A DNA stretch of 64,000 bases from Amorphophallus konjac (GCA_022559845.1 CM040128.1:226843643-226907642); one strand, 5' to 3'; positions 35,638 to 48,000 are shown, numbered from the stretch's first letter. A program made the numbers and translations. Notes: generated from the sequence alone by a model not told the origin.

Positions 35638-37335
35638 ATGGAGCATCGTCCCAACCCCTTGTATCATTCTTCTTCCCAATCTTCTTCCTATTCCCGCGTG
35701 GAATCTTCTTCTCACACGGGCCCATCTTCCCGTGGTCCCTCTGATCCATCCGAGGAACAAGCCAACCTCACGGCCCATCTATCATGTCTTGTTCGCCAAA
35801 TGGACCCGGCCCAGGCCCATCGCCTTACTGCAAATCATCTTCATGGGCCTTCTTATCTCAATGGGCCTTCTTCTCATATTAATAGGCCTCATTCCCTCAA
35901 TGGGCTCTCTTTTTTTAATGGGCCTCATTCTCTTAATGGGCCTCATCCTTCTTCTCCTTATGCTGCTGGTCCAATGGGTCCTTATCCTCATGTTCCTTCC
36001 AAGTCCACATATCCTTCCACTCTTGGAATGGGCCCTTCTTCTTTTCAGCCTGGATCCTCTTATCCGGCCCAATATCATCATCCTGATTTATATTCACAAT
36101 CTCTTGCTCAAGCTGGCCCATATCCTTCTCGATCTCTCCCTACCCCGGAGATGATTGCTCAAGCCCAATGCCAACTTGATGAACTTCAACGCCGAGTTGA
36201 TCATAAATCCTCCTTAAGTGTTCTATTCACATTTCAAAATCTTTGGCTCCTGCCATCTTCACAAATTCTCGCATATCGCCGTTATGGTGGAGTCGGTCAC
36301 CCGTATGTTCACTTGATAGAGTTTATTTATGAGTCGACCCAATTTCGACATGACCAACGCATGTTGGCTTTTCTATTTGGTCTGTCATTGGAAGGCCCAG
36401 CTCGGGATTCATTCTTCTCATTACCGCAAGAGCAAGTTGTGAATTTCCAAGCTATCCAAGATAAGTTCATTCAGCAGTATCAGGACCAGGTTGGGCCCAA
36501 GTATTCTATGGTGGATCTGGCCTACGAGAAGATGAAGCCCGACGAGGAGTTCTCTACCTTTGCCGACCGCTGGCGTCGCCTGGCTGCACAAGTCCCGGGA
36601 CACATTCCGGAGCAGGAGCTGATCAAGATGTTGATTTCTAACGCAACGCTGGAATATCGGTTCATTTTAACCCTCAACGACATTACCTCCTGGCAGTAAC
36701 TTTATAGCCGAGCCCGCTTCATTCGCCAACAACTCCATGATCCCCTTGACCCCGAGTCTTCTCCACCTTCTACATCTCCATACACCACGCCATCTACATC
36801 TACCTCCACATATCAACCTTCACCCTCCACGAGTCAACCTTTCACTTACATTGCATCCTCCATAAGTCAGCCCTACGCCTCCATGAGTCAACCCTCTGCA
36901 TATCAACCCCCCATGAGTCAGCCTTCCACTCCCGCATATTTGCCCACGTCTTCCCCTCCGGTCAAGAACACACCACATCCCAAGCAGGTGGATGTCGTCT
37001 ATATACCCCCTCATCCTGCTTCACATATGCCTTCACCAAATCCCTCTGCCACTAGCCACGCACCACAACCCTCTCCTTCATCTCATACCCCTCGACATCC
37101 GCCTTGTCCGAAGCGGGCTCCTCATCCTCCATTGCCGAAGTACTTTACAGATATTTTCAGGGCTTTGATGGCTACTCACGCGTTGCCACTTCCTCCGATT
37201 GTGCCTTGCTGACCCGCGGTCGGGAATATGCTTCAGTTCTGCGATTATCACCGCCAGTAGGGGCATTTGGTCGAGGATTGCCCCAAGTTCTAAGGATTTG
37301 TTTATGATCTGGAGGATAAGAAGAGGATTGATTAG
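35638..37335 (+). pseudogene. Tat-type gag of TatA
   Basis: I place the start at ATG 35638 (MEHRPNPLYH); the frame is open further upstream, but that part is leader-like. The N-terminal 200 residues are rich in Pro, Ser and Gly-Pro. The retrotransposon gag domain follows: YGGVGHPYVHLIEFIYES, MLAFLFGLSLEGPARDSFF, NFQAIQDKFIQQYQ and FADRWRRLAAQVPG. A stop at 36697-36699 ends the frame. A Pro/Ser-rich tail continues to a zinc-knuckle-like CDYHRQ(stop)GHLVEDC near 37232-37277, with one internal TAG. Gag would form the particle, perhaps packaging RNA of an autonomous relative. Confidence 0.85.
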
Positions 37336-37341
37336 GCCGCC

Positions 37342-38849
37342 ATGCATAAAGTTATTTTAGATCTCCGCAGCAAGCAGCAGCAAGAAGCGCCGCCTAAGCA
37401 GCCGTCTCCATCACTGCAAGACCAGGGGCACCCCTGTGATTCCTCTTCGTCTAGTGTTGCACCCGCTCCATCATCCGCTCCGTCGTCTAGTCCATCACCC
37501 GTTCCCTCACCTATGTCTCCAGCTACCGTATCGCCATCTCGTACCCCGGCTCCATCGCCACCACCTACCCAAGCATCTGCTCAGGCGGGTACCTCTACCC
37601 CTTCCTTCACTCCCGTTGCCACCCTTGCTTTTGCTCCTAACGTCGCCAAACGTGTCATCTCGGTGCACCGACGGTGGGCATTGCGTGCCTCCTCACCTTC
37701 GCCATCACCATATTCTTTGCCGGCACCATTCCATCACCTCCCTCTTCATCACCCCCATTGCCTACATCACCTCCATCTCCACTGCCTTTGTCCATCCCAT
37801 CTCCAACATCACCACCTTCTCCATCACTGTCTTCGCCTCAGCCTGAGCAAGCTACACCTTTACCCTCGACAACACCTTCACCTACACTTCCTCCTTCGCC
37901 TTTCAAGCCTACCATCTCCACTTTACCTTCTATTTCCACCTCTCGGACCGGGTGTGTGCTACCTTTGGTGCCCCTAGGGTCAGGTCCCTTGGAAGATGAT
38001 AAGCCGAGTCAGGTGGATCAGGCGTCGATTATGCAGTTCAAAATTCATGATTTTATATATCGGATGTCGATCCGTATCTTGATCCCAGGCAATTTTGGGA
38101 ATGATGAGCTTCCACTACCTATGACGGTTGTTAAGAAAAGTTCCCTTGCAATTGTGCCAGTTTCTTCTCAAGCGAGGTCGGTGGCAATCTCTTTGCTCGC
38201 CGGAGGTTTCATAATTGATGCTGTTATTACCCCTCGCTCTATTGCTGTTCAGATGACTGGCTGGAAGGGGTTCTCTACCTACATGGTGCTAACTCATACG
38301 GTCGCCAAGTGTTTGATGAATTCCATGTTCAAGGGGCAATTGGCCGTATTCTTAGGATTTTTCAAGGACATTCTGCACTCTTTATGCGATCTCCCTCACT
38401 TTATTGGTACGCTAGCCACGTCAACGCTGTGCATTAATCTCCCTTTGCTTCGTCCTTCTCTACTAGAAAGGGAGTTATGCTTCATGCCGGATTACCGAGT
38501 GGAGTTACCAAATCTCATGCTGCTATTGCCAAGTGACAAAACTCCATGGTTTTCTGACGCTCATCCATCTAAGGTGTTCACTATTCAAGGATGTCCAACT
38601 ATTGTTAGCGCCGGATGTCTAGGGGCAACTGCCTCAGTGAGACTGTATGTTCATGATCAAGCAAGGCCGTCTGCCAGGTGGGCCCGTTATTTGAGAAGGT
38701 ATTGCAAGATAAGAGGCCTAAGGGTCCGAGTCCATGCCAGGAGGGCCTATTTTCACGAAATCTCCGCTAAGAAGAGGCGGCGGCATAAGTTTAAGGGCCG
38801 TCAGTTGTGCACTCAGGGGTCCACTTCTCCTTCTTCTCATTTTCGCTGA
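37342..38849 (+). CDS. TatA second ORF: Pro-rich region plus unrecognised conserved domain
   Basis: A Pro/Ser/Thr-rich stretch starts at 37342 and passes by a frame change near 37674-37900 into a frame open to 38849. The first 150 or so codons are low complexity. The C-terminal 290 residues look like a real globular domain: MQFKIHDFIYRMSIRILIPG, GWKGFSTYMVLTHTVAKCLM, LCFMPDYRVELPNLMLLLP and a basic end RRYCKIRGLRVRVHARRAYF. TatB encodes a related segment (KMQEFICRMPIWVVVPS). No aspartic protease or other pol motif was recognised. It lies where protease and RT would be expected. Function unknown. Confidence 0.55.
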
Positions 38850-39059
38850 TCATTTCTTCTACTCGGTTCCCACCCCTGGGTGGTGTATCTTCCCTCTTCT
38901 AACTCAATCACTCTGATTCTCTCCTCTCCTCCAGGGTCTGTGAACCCCCACTTTTCTTCTTCTTGTTCAGGGCCTCCAGGTTTTCCACATTCTCATTATT
39001 CTCGGCCTCGACCTATGCCCTCTCATCATCCCGATCCTGGGACATCTTCTAATTCTTCT

Positions 39060-39355
39060 CCTCCGATATCTCCGGGTTCTAATTTTCCTTCCCCGACCCT
39101 CTCGGGTAATTCTTGTTCTCCTTCCCCTACCCTGTTGGGTGTCCATGATTCTCTTTCCCCGACTCTGTCGGGTGGTCCCCATTCTCCTTCCCCGACCCTG
39201 TCGGGTGATTCTTGTTCTTCTTCCCCGACCCTATCAGGTGGTCCTCATTCTCCTTCGTGTCTATGGTTTTTTTTCCCCGACCCTGTCGGGTGATTCTAAT
39301 TCTCCTTCCCCAACCCCGTCCGGTGATTATCATTCCTCTTCTCCGACTGCGTCAG
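39060..39355 (+). repeat. Hairpin minisatellite in TatA (CCCGAC...GTCGGG)
   Basis: About nine units of roughly 34 bp share TCCTTCCCCGACCCTGTCGG followed by GTGATTC. Each carries the inverted arms CCCGAC and GTCGGG around a 3-nt loop. Some units are degraded (CCTACCCTGTTGGG, CCAACCCCGTCCGG) but keep partial pairing. 38850-39059 is similar C/T-rich sequence without clear units. Confidence 0.8.
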
Positions 39356-39479
39356 ATGATTCTTCTTCTCCTCTTTCTACTCAGTCCTCTTCACTCTTTC
39401 GGGGTTCTTGCCCTTTTTCTTGTTGTTTTCGAGGCTTTAGTCCGCCTTGATCTCAGTTAATCTCTAGTTATTCTGTATC

Positions 39480-40590
39480 TGATTTCTTGTTATCACGGTC
39501 TCTGTGCCTTAACGAGGGAGTTCTAGCCCTCGTCTCTCTTCCTTTTTATCCTTCTTCATCCAATTTGATGTCTGTCGCTCCTCCGTGTGGACGAATCTTG
39601 AAACCTTGTTATCCTCTCATCTTTGTCCTATCAAGCAAGGAATATGAAGCTCGATGATCTAGCTCTCGCTTTAGGATGCTATTTTCACACCACATATTTG
39701 CAAGGTATCTTTATTTTGTGCAAGAATATGCTATCATTTCCATTATTACTTCATGAGCATTGCTGTTATGACGTTGGTTCCTCAACACAATTGAGTGGCT
39801 TTAGGAAGTTTGCTTAGTTAAGTGTAAAAATGTCAAGTTCGCTTCTGCAGCATTCTTAGGCTGGTGATAGCCCCGTGTTGGGAGTCTAGTTTCTTTCCCC
39901 GATTGTTGAGGGTGATCTCTTGAGTATGGGTTTTTCATACACTACACGGTGAGCCATAACAGATATTCCTTTGAGCAACACCGTTGCTGCTTTGGCAATA
40001 ATTTGGGTATGCACAAAGGCCTTTTCTTTTCTCTGCTTGGCCAAGTGCAGGGGTAAGAGATGGATGGATGAGATGATCGACCTAGGTGCTCCGTAATACG
40101 AGAGAGATCTCAAATAAGGGCAGTCTTGACCCTGGAAAAATGAGCTTTCATACAATATCTAGCCAATAAGGGTTATCAAAATCAATAAAAATCAATATGC
40201 GAAATGATGAAATCGAAGGCATGGCAAGAGTGACAGTACAGTTCTCCGTAGGATGTCATGAGCCCGGTCGCATGCGTGCCTAATAAATATGGGTCTCAAA
40301 ATTAAAGACACAAAGCCCCACCGCAACAGCCTGTATCTTTGAGGGGTAGTGCCCTGGAAGGATTACAAGTCCTGATATCTCCCATCCTGCATAAAGCTTG
40401 TCTCCAAGTGTTCTTCTACTTCTCCCTCTTAGGCTGGGTTGAATCCCGGGTACGGCCTTAGTAGGGGCACCGTTCTTTAGAGGTGGTTGGTTGTGGTGAG
40501 CCACCCTCACATGCACGCCCTGCTTAAGGGAAGCCTTTAATGAAAGGGGGAGGAACGACGATCCCTGGCCAGTAGTTCGAGCCCGTCTTC
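39480..40590 (+). other. Conserved region without obvious ORF shared by TatA and TatB
   Basis: It aligns in order with TatB 48190-49300. Shared phrases include GAGGGAGTTCTAGCCCTCG (39514-39532), AACACCGTTGCTGCTTTGGC, CAATACGAGAG-like TAATACGAGAG, GGGCAGTCTTGACCC, AAGACACAAAGCCCC, CTCCCATCCTGCATAAAGCT and GGCCAGTAGTT. Frames in both strands are short and not conserved. Candidates are a structured RNA region, a cis signal or a decayed captured gene. I cannot decide between these. Confidence 0.65.
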
Positions 40591-40599
40591 GGTGCTGCA

Positions 40600-41459
40600 G
40601 ATTGCTATTTCAAAAAAAAAATCTAAAAATAATACATTTCAAAAGTTTCAAAAAAAATCAAATAGTTCAAAATTCCAAAAAAATCAGATATTACAAAATT
40701 TTCAAAAAAAATTAAATACTTCAAAAATCCAAAAAAAAAACAAATCCAAAAAAATAATAGAAAATCAAGAATTATCAAAAAAATTAAAAATATGTTTCTT
40801 TCGGTCTTTATTCATCTGTTTATTTGTTTTGAGAACGGATATGATCTGTTTGTTAATTCATCTGTTTATTTGTTTTGAGAACGGATATGATCTGTTTGTT
40901 AAGTGTACATGTTGCAGATGTTCAAAGCTTCCTTGCTCTTCATTATTCGCTTTGCCTCTTGTTCACATCTTTTGATCTGTTCTTCTTCTTCAATCTATTC
41001 TCTCGATCTGTTCTGAAGCTTGTGTCCTTCTCAGCTTTCGCTTTATCTCATTATATATCCATGAGAGGGATTTACCTCATGATTATGAACCTGGCAGTTC
41101 TGCTTCATCTGATCTTGGGCATTGGTTGAAGAGCATATTTGTCGTGTCTTTTGTCCCGCCGTGTCCTTGTCACACGTGTCTATGTCCCTTCATGTCCTTG
41201 TCACGCGTGTTGTTTTGTCCCTCCGTGTCTGTCATGTTTTCATCCCACTATGTTTTCATCCCACTATGTTGCCATGCCATGTGTTGTTGTTGTTGTTGTC
41301 ATCCCACACATGTGTTGTCCGTATCTTTTGTCCCCCGTGGTTTTTCGTCTCACGTGTCTCTGTTCCACCATGGTCTTATCCCACCGCGTGTGTTGTCCCA
41401 TTGCGTGGTTGTTGACATGTTTTTCCTTACCCTTTCCAACCCTTCTATTATACCAATAT
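40600..41459. repeat. Low-complexity and short tandem repeats at TatA 3' end
   Basis: 40610-40790 is A-rich with AAAATCAAA phrases. A 46-47 bp unit (CATCTGTTTATTTGTTTTGA then GAACGGATATGATCTGTTTG) is duplicated at about 40809-40901. 41130-41420 repeats GTCCC, CGTGT and TGTTGTCC phrases. No gene is seen. TatB has a comparable A-rich repeat at 49320-49560. Confidence 0.6.
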
Positions 41460-42287
41460 AATAACTGAATGGAATGCGAAGTAGAAGGGGATAGAGGGAT
41501 GTGAACGTGTGTGATTGCCACCAAGATGCCAAACGTGATGAACACGCCGTACCTTGGAAAAGAAATGGAGACACTCACTATTAACCAGCACTGTAGGGAT
41601 GCGCGGCCAGTGAGGAACCGCCTTAAGGATGCGCAGCCGCTCGACAGACCGCTCGTCAGTGCTGGGGTGGAACGCGGGATGAAGGGCGATGGAGGAAGAA
41701 CGGTTCAGAACCGGCCGTGGGAAGAAGATGAACGGCAAGGAGTAAACCGCTCTACACCTCAAACGGACATAACACGACCGCTCGACGCCACCACCCTCCA
41801 AAATGTAGGGGCTCAACCTCCACTCCTTCCGGCCGGCCAGAAGAAGTGGGCCTCGTGTTAGGATGCTGCTGACCTGCAAGACAAAGTGTAGAACACCAAA
41901 AATAAACCCAGAATCAGAACTGTGAAGTGTAGACACTATAGAAGGACACGGAATATAAACTAACCAACATGGAATGAGGGATACCTAGGAGTTTTTAAAC
42001 CCCTAGGGGCATCAAAAAGTAGGAGGGTGTGTGTAATGTAGTGAAAAGAATAGAAAAACGTGGATGAAAGAAAAGGAATCAAGCATGCGAAACGAGAAGA
42101 AAAACACGGAGGGACTAATGAACTAACGACACAAAACACGCTACTCCCTGAAACTGGAGGCCTAGACGGACGTAGAAGGCCTCCCTCCCTAACTTTGGAT
42201 CGCTTCAGAGTTTGGCAGGGCTTCGGCGTGACCTTGAAATCTCCCCCCCTTTCACAACTTGGCCTTTAGGGTCTATTTATAGAGCCC
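41460..42287 (-). repeat. TatC 3' LTR, distal part (split by TatB)
   Basis: On the minus strand this continues the LTR that starts at 53597. It begins with the TATA box and runs through ACACGAGGCCCACTTCTTCT and TTTTCCAAGGTACG, both shared with the TatA LTR at 34078 and 34298. Near-palindromes such as GAACGGTTCAGAACCGGCCG lie at 41575-41790. The left end near 41460 is uncertain and probably truncated. Confidence 0.7.
42271..42282 (-). promoter_or_regulatory. TatC LTR TATA box
   Basis: On the minus strand it reads CTCTATAAATAGACC. TatB is inserted only about 8 bp upstream of it, separating it from the upstream LTR part that ends in an AACCCTAATTTCGAG motif. Confidence 0.7.
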
Positions 42288-42292
42288 CTAAG
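42288..42292. other. Left target-site duplication CTAAG
   Basis: It is directly before the TG of the TatB 5' LTR and repeated at 52725-52729. Confidence 0.93.
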
Positions 42293-42490
42293 TGTAGACA
42301 CCCAAAATTGACGTTACTGTGAGTACATCTCATATTACCTTGTAATGCCCCAATTTGACCCTCAAATTAACTTTGTTTGAGTGTTTTTCCCACTTTCATT
42401 GGATTTCTCTATTTTTCCTCCATTTTCTTAGTTTTTCCTATTTTTTTGGATTTTCTGGGCATTTTTCTATATTTTTATGAATTTTCCAGA

Positions 42491-43190
42491 ATTAACGACA
42501 TGAAGAGGGGCGTCATTTCATTTTAAGAAAATTAAAAGAAAATAAAAAGAAAATTGACGCCACTTCCATCAGGCGTCAATTCCTCTCTTTTCCCATTTTT
42601 CTAGGATTTTTCTGAAGATTTTTCGGATTTTTTTTAGAATTAACGACTTAGCATGGGGCGTTATTTTGGTTTTTAATAAAAATAAAAATTTAAAAAATGG
42701 AATTCACGACACATGCAAGGGCGTCACTTTCAATTTGAATATTTTAATATTATTTTTAAACCTCTTCCAGAGGTGATTTGGTGACCTTCCGGGTGTCAGA
42801 AAAATACGCAAAAATAGTCATTGGAATCAGCACAGTTGGATGCACCTCCACCTAAAAAATAGGAAAATAATATTGAGAAATTGAAAATGACCATGTTTTG
42901 AATATTTTGAATTAACGACCTTGATTCGGACGTCAATTAAATTGACGCCCGAATCGACAGTCGTCCTTTCTCTTTTGGCTGTTTATCATATTGATTAACG
43001 TCCCTTGGTAGGGCGCGTTTTTAATTAACGCCTTTAGTTCAGACGTCTTTCACAATTTTCAAATACAGGGAGGTTTTATTTCTAAAAATTGATTCAGGAA
43101 ATGAGGCCTTGTTCCCATACGTGTTTTCAATTCACGCCCTATGGCAGGTCGTCAATTTGTGAATTGACGCCCTTACCAAGGTCGTCTTCC
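42491..43190. repeat. Palindrome array in TatB LTR (GACGCC/GGCGTC type)
   Basis: Units lie near 42491-42517, 42553-42581, 42638-42667, 42700-42731, 42909-42938, 42940-42966, 42994-43023, 43025-43052, 43096-43126, 43127-43157 and 43158-43190. The unit at 42553 has perfect 8-bp arms TTGACGCC and GGCGTCAA around 10 bases. Most are flanked by AATT. The 3' LTR keeps them at 51180-51890. Confidence 0.85.
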
Positions 43191-43330
43191 ACCTTTCGTG
43201 TCCTGCTCGAACGCAGCTTTCCTGAACAGTTCCCTGCCGTGTTTGATCACTTTGCTCCATTAGGGAACTAGAGTCCTTGCCTAAGCTAATTATTGCTTGT
43301 TCTGATCCGATTAAGATCTGTTTGTTTGCC

Positions 43331-43342
43331 CTATAAATAGAG
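43331..43342 (+). promoter_or_regulatory. TatB LTR TATA box (5' LTR)
   Basis: CTATAAATAGAGCCCTGCGG lies directly after the palindrome array. The 3' LTR copy is at 52022-52033. Confidence 0.75.
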
Positions 43343-44034
43343 CCCTGCGGCTCTATTCGGGGGGGATTCTTCTTCTCGATTTTACGCAGGGTGCTGATGC
43401 TGCTGCTTGGCTGAAGGAGGAAGCTCCTGCACATCATCGTTCATCCGACAGAGTCTTCCTCCCCATTGAGCATCAAAGCCAAAGATCAAAAGCACAGGCT
43501 TTTCTTTTCTTTTTTTCAATTCTTTTCTTTTGTTCATACATATGCATGCATATTGCATCTTCTGTTAATCTTTCTTCTCAACCACGTTAAGACTCCTTGG
43601 TGCAACACTTGCACACCTGTTATTTTACATATGATCATCATCTTTTACCTACCCTTTTGCATAGGGGTTTAAAGGCCAAACACCAATAAGGTGTGTTCAT
43701 ATCCATGCTTTCTATGTCTATATTTACATTTGGATTTGATGCTACACATCTTGGTTTCTAATCCATGTTTGTTTATTGGTGTTTGTTAATTTTGCAAGGG
43801 TAATCAATCAAGAAAAACTTTCATCGGCCGGCCGATTGGAAGAGAAGGAAAGCACTCACATCAATCCCCGCATTTGAGGTATTTTTCGCGATCCCTCCAT
43901 TTTATTATTGTTATATCCTTTGAGGCCCTCGCGTCTCTGGCGATCACATTCCCCTTAGCATCCTTGCATGCTCCCCTTTTCTCCCTCTTTTCCCATTCTT
44001 ATTCTTAGTAGTAGATTTTCCATGATTCAACAAT

Positions 44035-44053
44035 TGGCGATCACGGTGGGACT
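44035..44053 (+). promoter_or_regulatory. TatB primer-binding site
   Basis: TGGCGATCACGGTGGGACT starts two bases after the 5' LTR and is identical to the TatA site. Confidence 0.85.
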
Positions 44054-44087
44054 TCCACTATTTTTCTATTGATTACCCCTTTCCCCT

Positions 44088-44545
44088 TTGGCACCCACGT
44101 GTGCCCTTTCCCTTTGGTACCCACGGTACCTCTCCTTTGTGCCCCACGGGCACCCTCCACTGTGCACACTGCATACTTCCCGAGATGAGCCAGTTTGTGA
44201 TTTTTCTGAATTAACGCCTTTCACAAAGGCGCGTTTTGATTTAACACCTTTATCCAGGGCGTGTTTTATATATTCGACGCCTCCTACGAAGGCGTCTTTC
44301 ATCACATATCCCTGGTGTTTTATTCTGTCTGAGGATTCACGTCCTTCCCTGAGGGCGTCCTTTTGTTGAGAAGCGCCTCCCATCAAGGCGTGTTTTTCTT
44401 TGAGCGTGCTCACCACACACTTTTGACGCCCTCTGCCAGAGGTGTCTTTTCACATTTAGCGCCTTACACTAAGGCGCGGTTTTCTGATTCACGACAGCGA
44501 CGCTGTCGTCTCTTTTACTGGTAGCGACTGCTGCCAGGTCGCCTC
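44088..44545. repeat. Palindrome array in TatB leader
   Basis: Three compact hairpins, GGCACCCACGTGTGCC (44090), GGTACCCACGGTACC (44116) and GTGCCCCACGGGCAC (44139), are followed by about nine ACGCC/GGCGT units from 44214 to 44545. An example is CGCCTTT-cac-AAAGGCG at 44214-44230. Spacing is about 55-60 bp. 44546-45048 is leader with no other feature. Confidence 0.85.
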
Positions 44546-45048
44546 TTTCCTGTGCGTTTACAGAGGCTTGTTTCTTGTGATCATTCATGCTGGATTGATA
44601 CTTACCTCTATTATTTGATTATATTGGTGTGAGCTGCTTATCTTATCTTGCATTCATCCATTTGCATTGGTTTGGGAGACCTCCTCTCTCTACATTAGGA
44701 GCCACACCCCCTCTTGGTGAAGGAAGGACCCTCCATTGAGCACTCCGTCTCATTGGACCGGAAATTCCTAAACCAAGCCTCTGTAAGTCCCCGCACCCGT
44801 GGATTCCCTCACGGACGCTGGGCAGGTGGTACCTTTGAAGTCCCGTGTTTAGTTGGCCTATACACGGTGAGAGAGTGTTCCTAGTTGGCATCGAAGTGAA
44901 CTTGCATTGAAACTAGGTTCCTCCCTTGTGTGAATCACTCCAATTTTGGTTAAAAATCATTAATTCACCAAGGTTCAAACAAAAAGAAATCAAAGGTAAC
45001 CATTCCAACTTGTGTGCTTCTTTGCAAATTATTTTGCTTGAACTTTGA

Positions 45049-48000
45049 TTGATGACTTACCTTGATAGAGAAAACAACATGTTTAATCCAAACTTTGCTC
45101 ATGAGGATGCACAACCTAGCACATCTTATACTCCTCAATTTCAACATGTTCATCATAATTCTCACCATATTTTCAAGGGACCACGTCCTCATTCTTATGG
45201 TTTTGCTCGACCCATGGGCAATATCCAATCTCATGGTCCCTCGCCTCAATCGCGAGCCACTACTCCTACGGGACCGTCTCCTCCCAACGATGAGAAGGTC
45301 TCCCAGATCTTGCATGCATTAGATCATCTCACCCCTCAACAAATCCAAACCCTTAAGGCCGTTGTTGAGGGTGCATCTCATTCCTCTCATCCTCCTTCAA
45401 ATCCTACGCGGGTGGCCCATCACCCCCTTCCCTCTTCTATTCACATTCCTACTCGGGTGGCCCATCACCCATCTCCTATTCACACTTCTCCTCGGGTGGT
45501 CCAATGCCCGCCTCCTTCTATTCCTCCTCCATCACGGCCCCAAGGCCTATTTATTCCTTGCAACCCGACCCATCTGGATCCTTCTATGGGTCGGCCCATT
45601 AATTCCCTTCCACGGCCTTCTTATGCGGCCCCTCCTTCAAGGCCATGCCAACCCTCTGTTGCTCAGGTCACGCCCCTCCAACAAACTCTTTTCAACAAAG
45701 TCACTTCATTGGAGGAACAATTAAAGAGGGTTACGAGCCCACGGCCCGCTCCTCCTACTCCAGTTAATCCCCTTTACGCGGCTCTAAACGACATTACAAA
45801 GATGGAGAAAGATTGGAAGGATAGGAGAGACGGTTGCGGCGTCGACCGTTCAAGCGAGCAAGAGCCGGCAAATTTCAATGTTCAAGTGGACGCTGTCCTT
45901 CCTCCACCCACATATACGCCTCCACTACGGTGTCCACTTGAACCGGCTGATGAAGAACCGGCAATTGAAGAATCTGAGGCGCACAATGATGAAGCTATGC
46001 AGGCACCCCTTCCGAGTTTCCTTCGCTTCCCTCTCCCTCCACTACCGCTTGATGAACCCCCTGCTCAGGACGAAGTCACCGTCCCCAACACATTCCCCGT
46101 TTATGAGACTAATTGGTGTTACGACGATGGGTCAATACTCCAATCACCCATGTCGTTGCACCAAGACATGTCTCCTATCCCTAACACCTCTCGCCCCATC
46201 CGGCATATTCAACACACTAAACCTTCTCCGTTCACCCCTCCCGTAACCACCCCAATAGCCTCCACTCCACCGGCCTCCACCGAACCTCCATTACCCTCCA
46301 TTACGCCAGTCTCCGCCAAGCCTTCCATTACACCTCCTCTTTGTTCGCCACCTCAGCCGTCCACTATGCCTATGACCCCTACCCCATTACTTAACCCTTT
46401 ACCCTTACCTGTGGCTAGTCCTGAGCAAGGTTCACCCTTTTTTGCACTCGAGCCAACCCCGACTGCTTCCGAGCAAAGGGAGAAGCTCGACGTGTTTGAA
46501 CCTTTGCTTCCACTCACCCTTTCACCTCCACCATCCATGGAACCTTCCGCCTCCGCTTCACTCCCCTTTCCTACTCGGAACGGGCGTCCTTCTGTAAATA
46601 CTTGTGCCGAAGATGATCAAGAGCCGGGAAAGAAAGATTTGACCATGGCCATGCTGTTCAAGATGCAAGAGTTTATTTGCCGGATGCCAATCTGGGTTGT
46701 TGTGCCAAGCATGGTTGAAGAGGCCGAGTCCCCGCCACTGCTCGCTAGAAGAGAATGCCAAGCGTTGATGCCGTATAAGTTTGTGCCCAAGGGCCGGGCA
46801 GGGCACCCCTTGTTCCAACTTTCAAATCTTGAACTGTTTCTTCCATACAAGGGACGAACGCCCATCTTGATCAATATTCTTCATACGCTACAATCCTTGG
46901 GCAACACGATGTTTCCTACCCCAACTTTCCAACTCTCTCACACTATTGCTTTCCACTCTCCAAGAGAGTTGTCACTTACCATTGAAGCTTCATTTATTGG
47001 GCCAATTGGCTATACACTTTCACTGCCATGGAGGGGCAGTTACCTTGGTGTCAAAGGGCTTTCCACTATTCTACCCACCTTCCATTCAACGCCATCCACA
47101 TGGGCCACTCCAGGGGTAAGGAGGAGGATCTCATCCTCTCGCCCTTCATGTTCTTCATATTCTTTGCATCTCATGCATTCCGTCGCATCCATGCATTCAT
47201 CGCATCTGTTGCATTGCACTCGCATACATTGGCACTTCTTCTTTCCCAGGTTTCCGGACCCGTATCTTCCCAGCCTTCCGGAACATCCGGATCTTCCGCA
47301 TTTCCCATCTTCATCCTCTTCTAATCCACTCTCCCTGGGGCATCGCGTCCCCTTTCCTGCTATTTCCCTGGAACCTCCAGGTGTTTTATCCCTCCTCTTA
47401 GGGCATGACGCCCCTTCTGATTCCACTATTCCGGAACCTCCAGATCTTTCTCTTCTCCCAGGGCATCGCGCCCCTTTCCGTCTTCTTCCTCCGGAACCTC
47501 CGGATCCTGCTCTTTGGGCATCGCGCCCCTACACACCCTCAAGTCCGGATCTTCTGGATTTCTTATCTCTTCTCCTTGGGCATCGCGTCCCATGGTACCT
47601 TCCCCGTCTAGAACTGTCGGACTCTCTTTCCTTCCTCCCAGGGCATCGCGCCCTTTCTGATTCTCTTCCTTCGGAACCTCCGGATTCTCCATCTTATTCT
47701 CTCTATCTTCTTTCGGGGCATCCCGACCCTTCTGATTCCATCCCTCCAGAACCTCCGGACCCTCCTGATCCTTTTCATCCACTCTTCCCTGGGCACCGCG
47801 TCCCTCGGCATCTCATTCCTCCGGAACCTCCGGACCATCCCTCTTTCTTCCAATTCATCTTCCTGCTCCTCCAGGATATCACATCCTTTGTCCTCTTTTT
47901 CCTTTTTCACCATATTTTTGCATATTTCTTCCCAGGACATCGCGTCCCTCGAGATTCTTCTCCTCCGGATCCTCTGGATTCCTCCTATCAGGATTCTCCT

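Larger units (their letters stand above)
33014..41459 (+). mobile_element. TatA, non-autonomous Tat-like gypsy element, 3' end lost
   Basis: 5' LTR, primer site, gag and a second ORF are followed by a hairpin minisatellite and a long conserved region without an ORF. No protease, RT, RNase H or integrase motif is visible. The internal region matches TatB in layout and partly in sequence. No 3' LTR is recognised; near 41408 only TGTTGACATG resembles an LTR start. The right limit is where a minus-strand TatC LTR fragment begins. Confidence 0.65.
42293..44032 (+). repeat. TatB 5' LTR
   Basis: It matches 50984-52724 over its length. It holds about eleven near-palindromes with ACG...CGT cores at 42491-43190 in front of the TATA box. 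The transcribed part contains a C/T-rich stretch and ends CATGATTCAACA before the primer site. Confidence 0.95.

Noticed and set aside
35593..36154. Overlapping frames in both strands over the TatA gag N-terminus
   Set aside because: They are shadows of the Pro/Ser-rich, low-complexity gag coding sequence; only the frame leading into the gag domain is meaningful.
41408..41459. TGTTGACATG as the start of the TatA 3' LTR
   Set aside because: Only eight bases match the LTR start and the following sequence does not align.
41122..41468. Three overlapping plus-strand frames of about 100 codons rich in Cys, Val and Ser
   Set aside because: They arise from GTCCC/CGTGT tandem repeats; three frames being open at once indicates composition, not coding.
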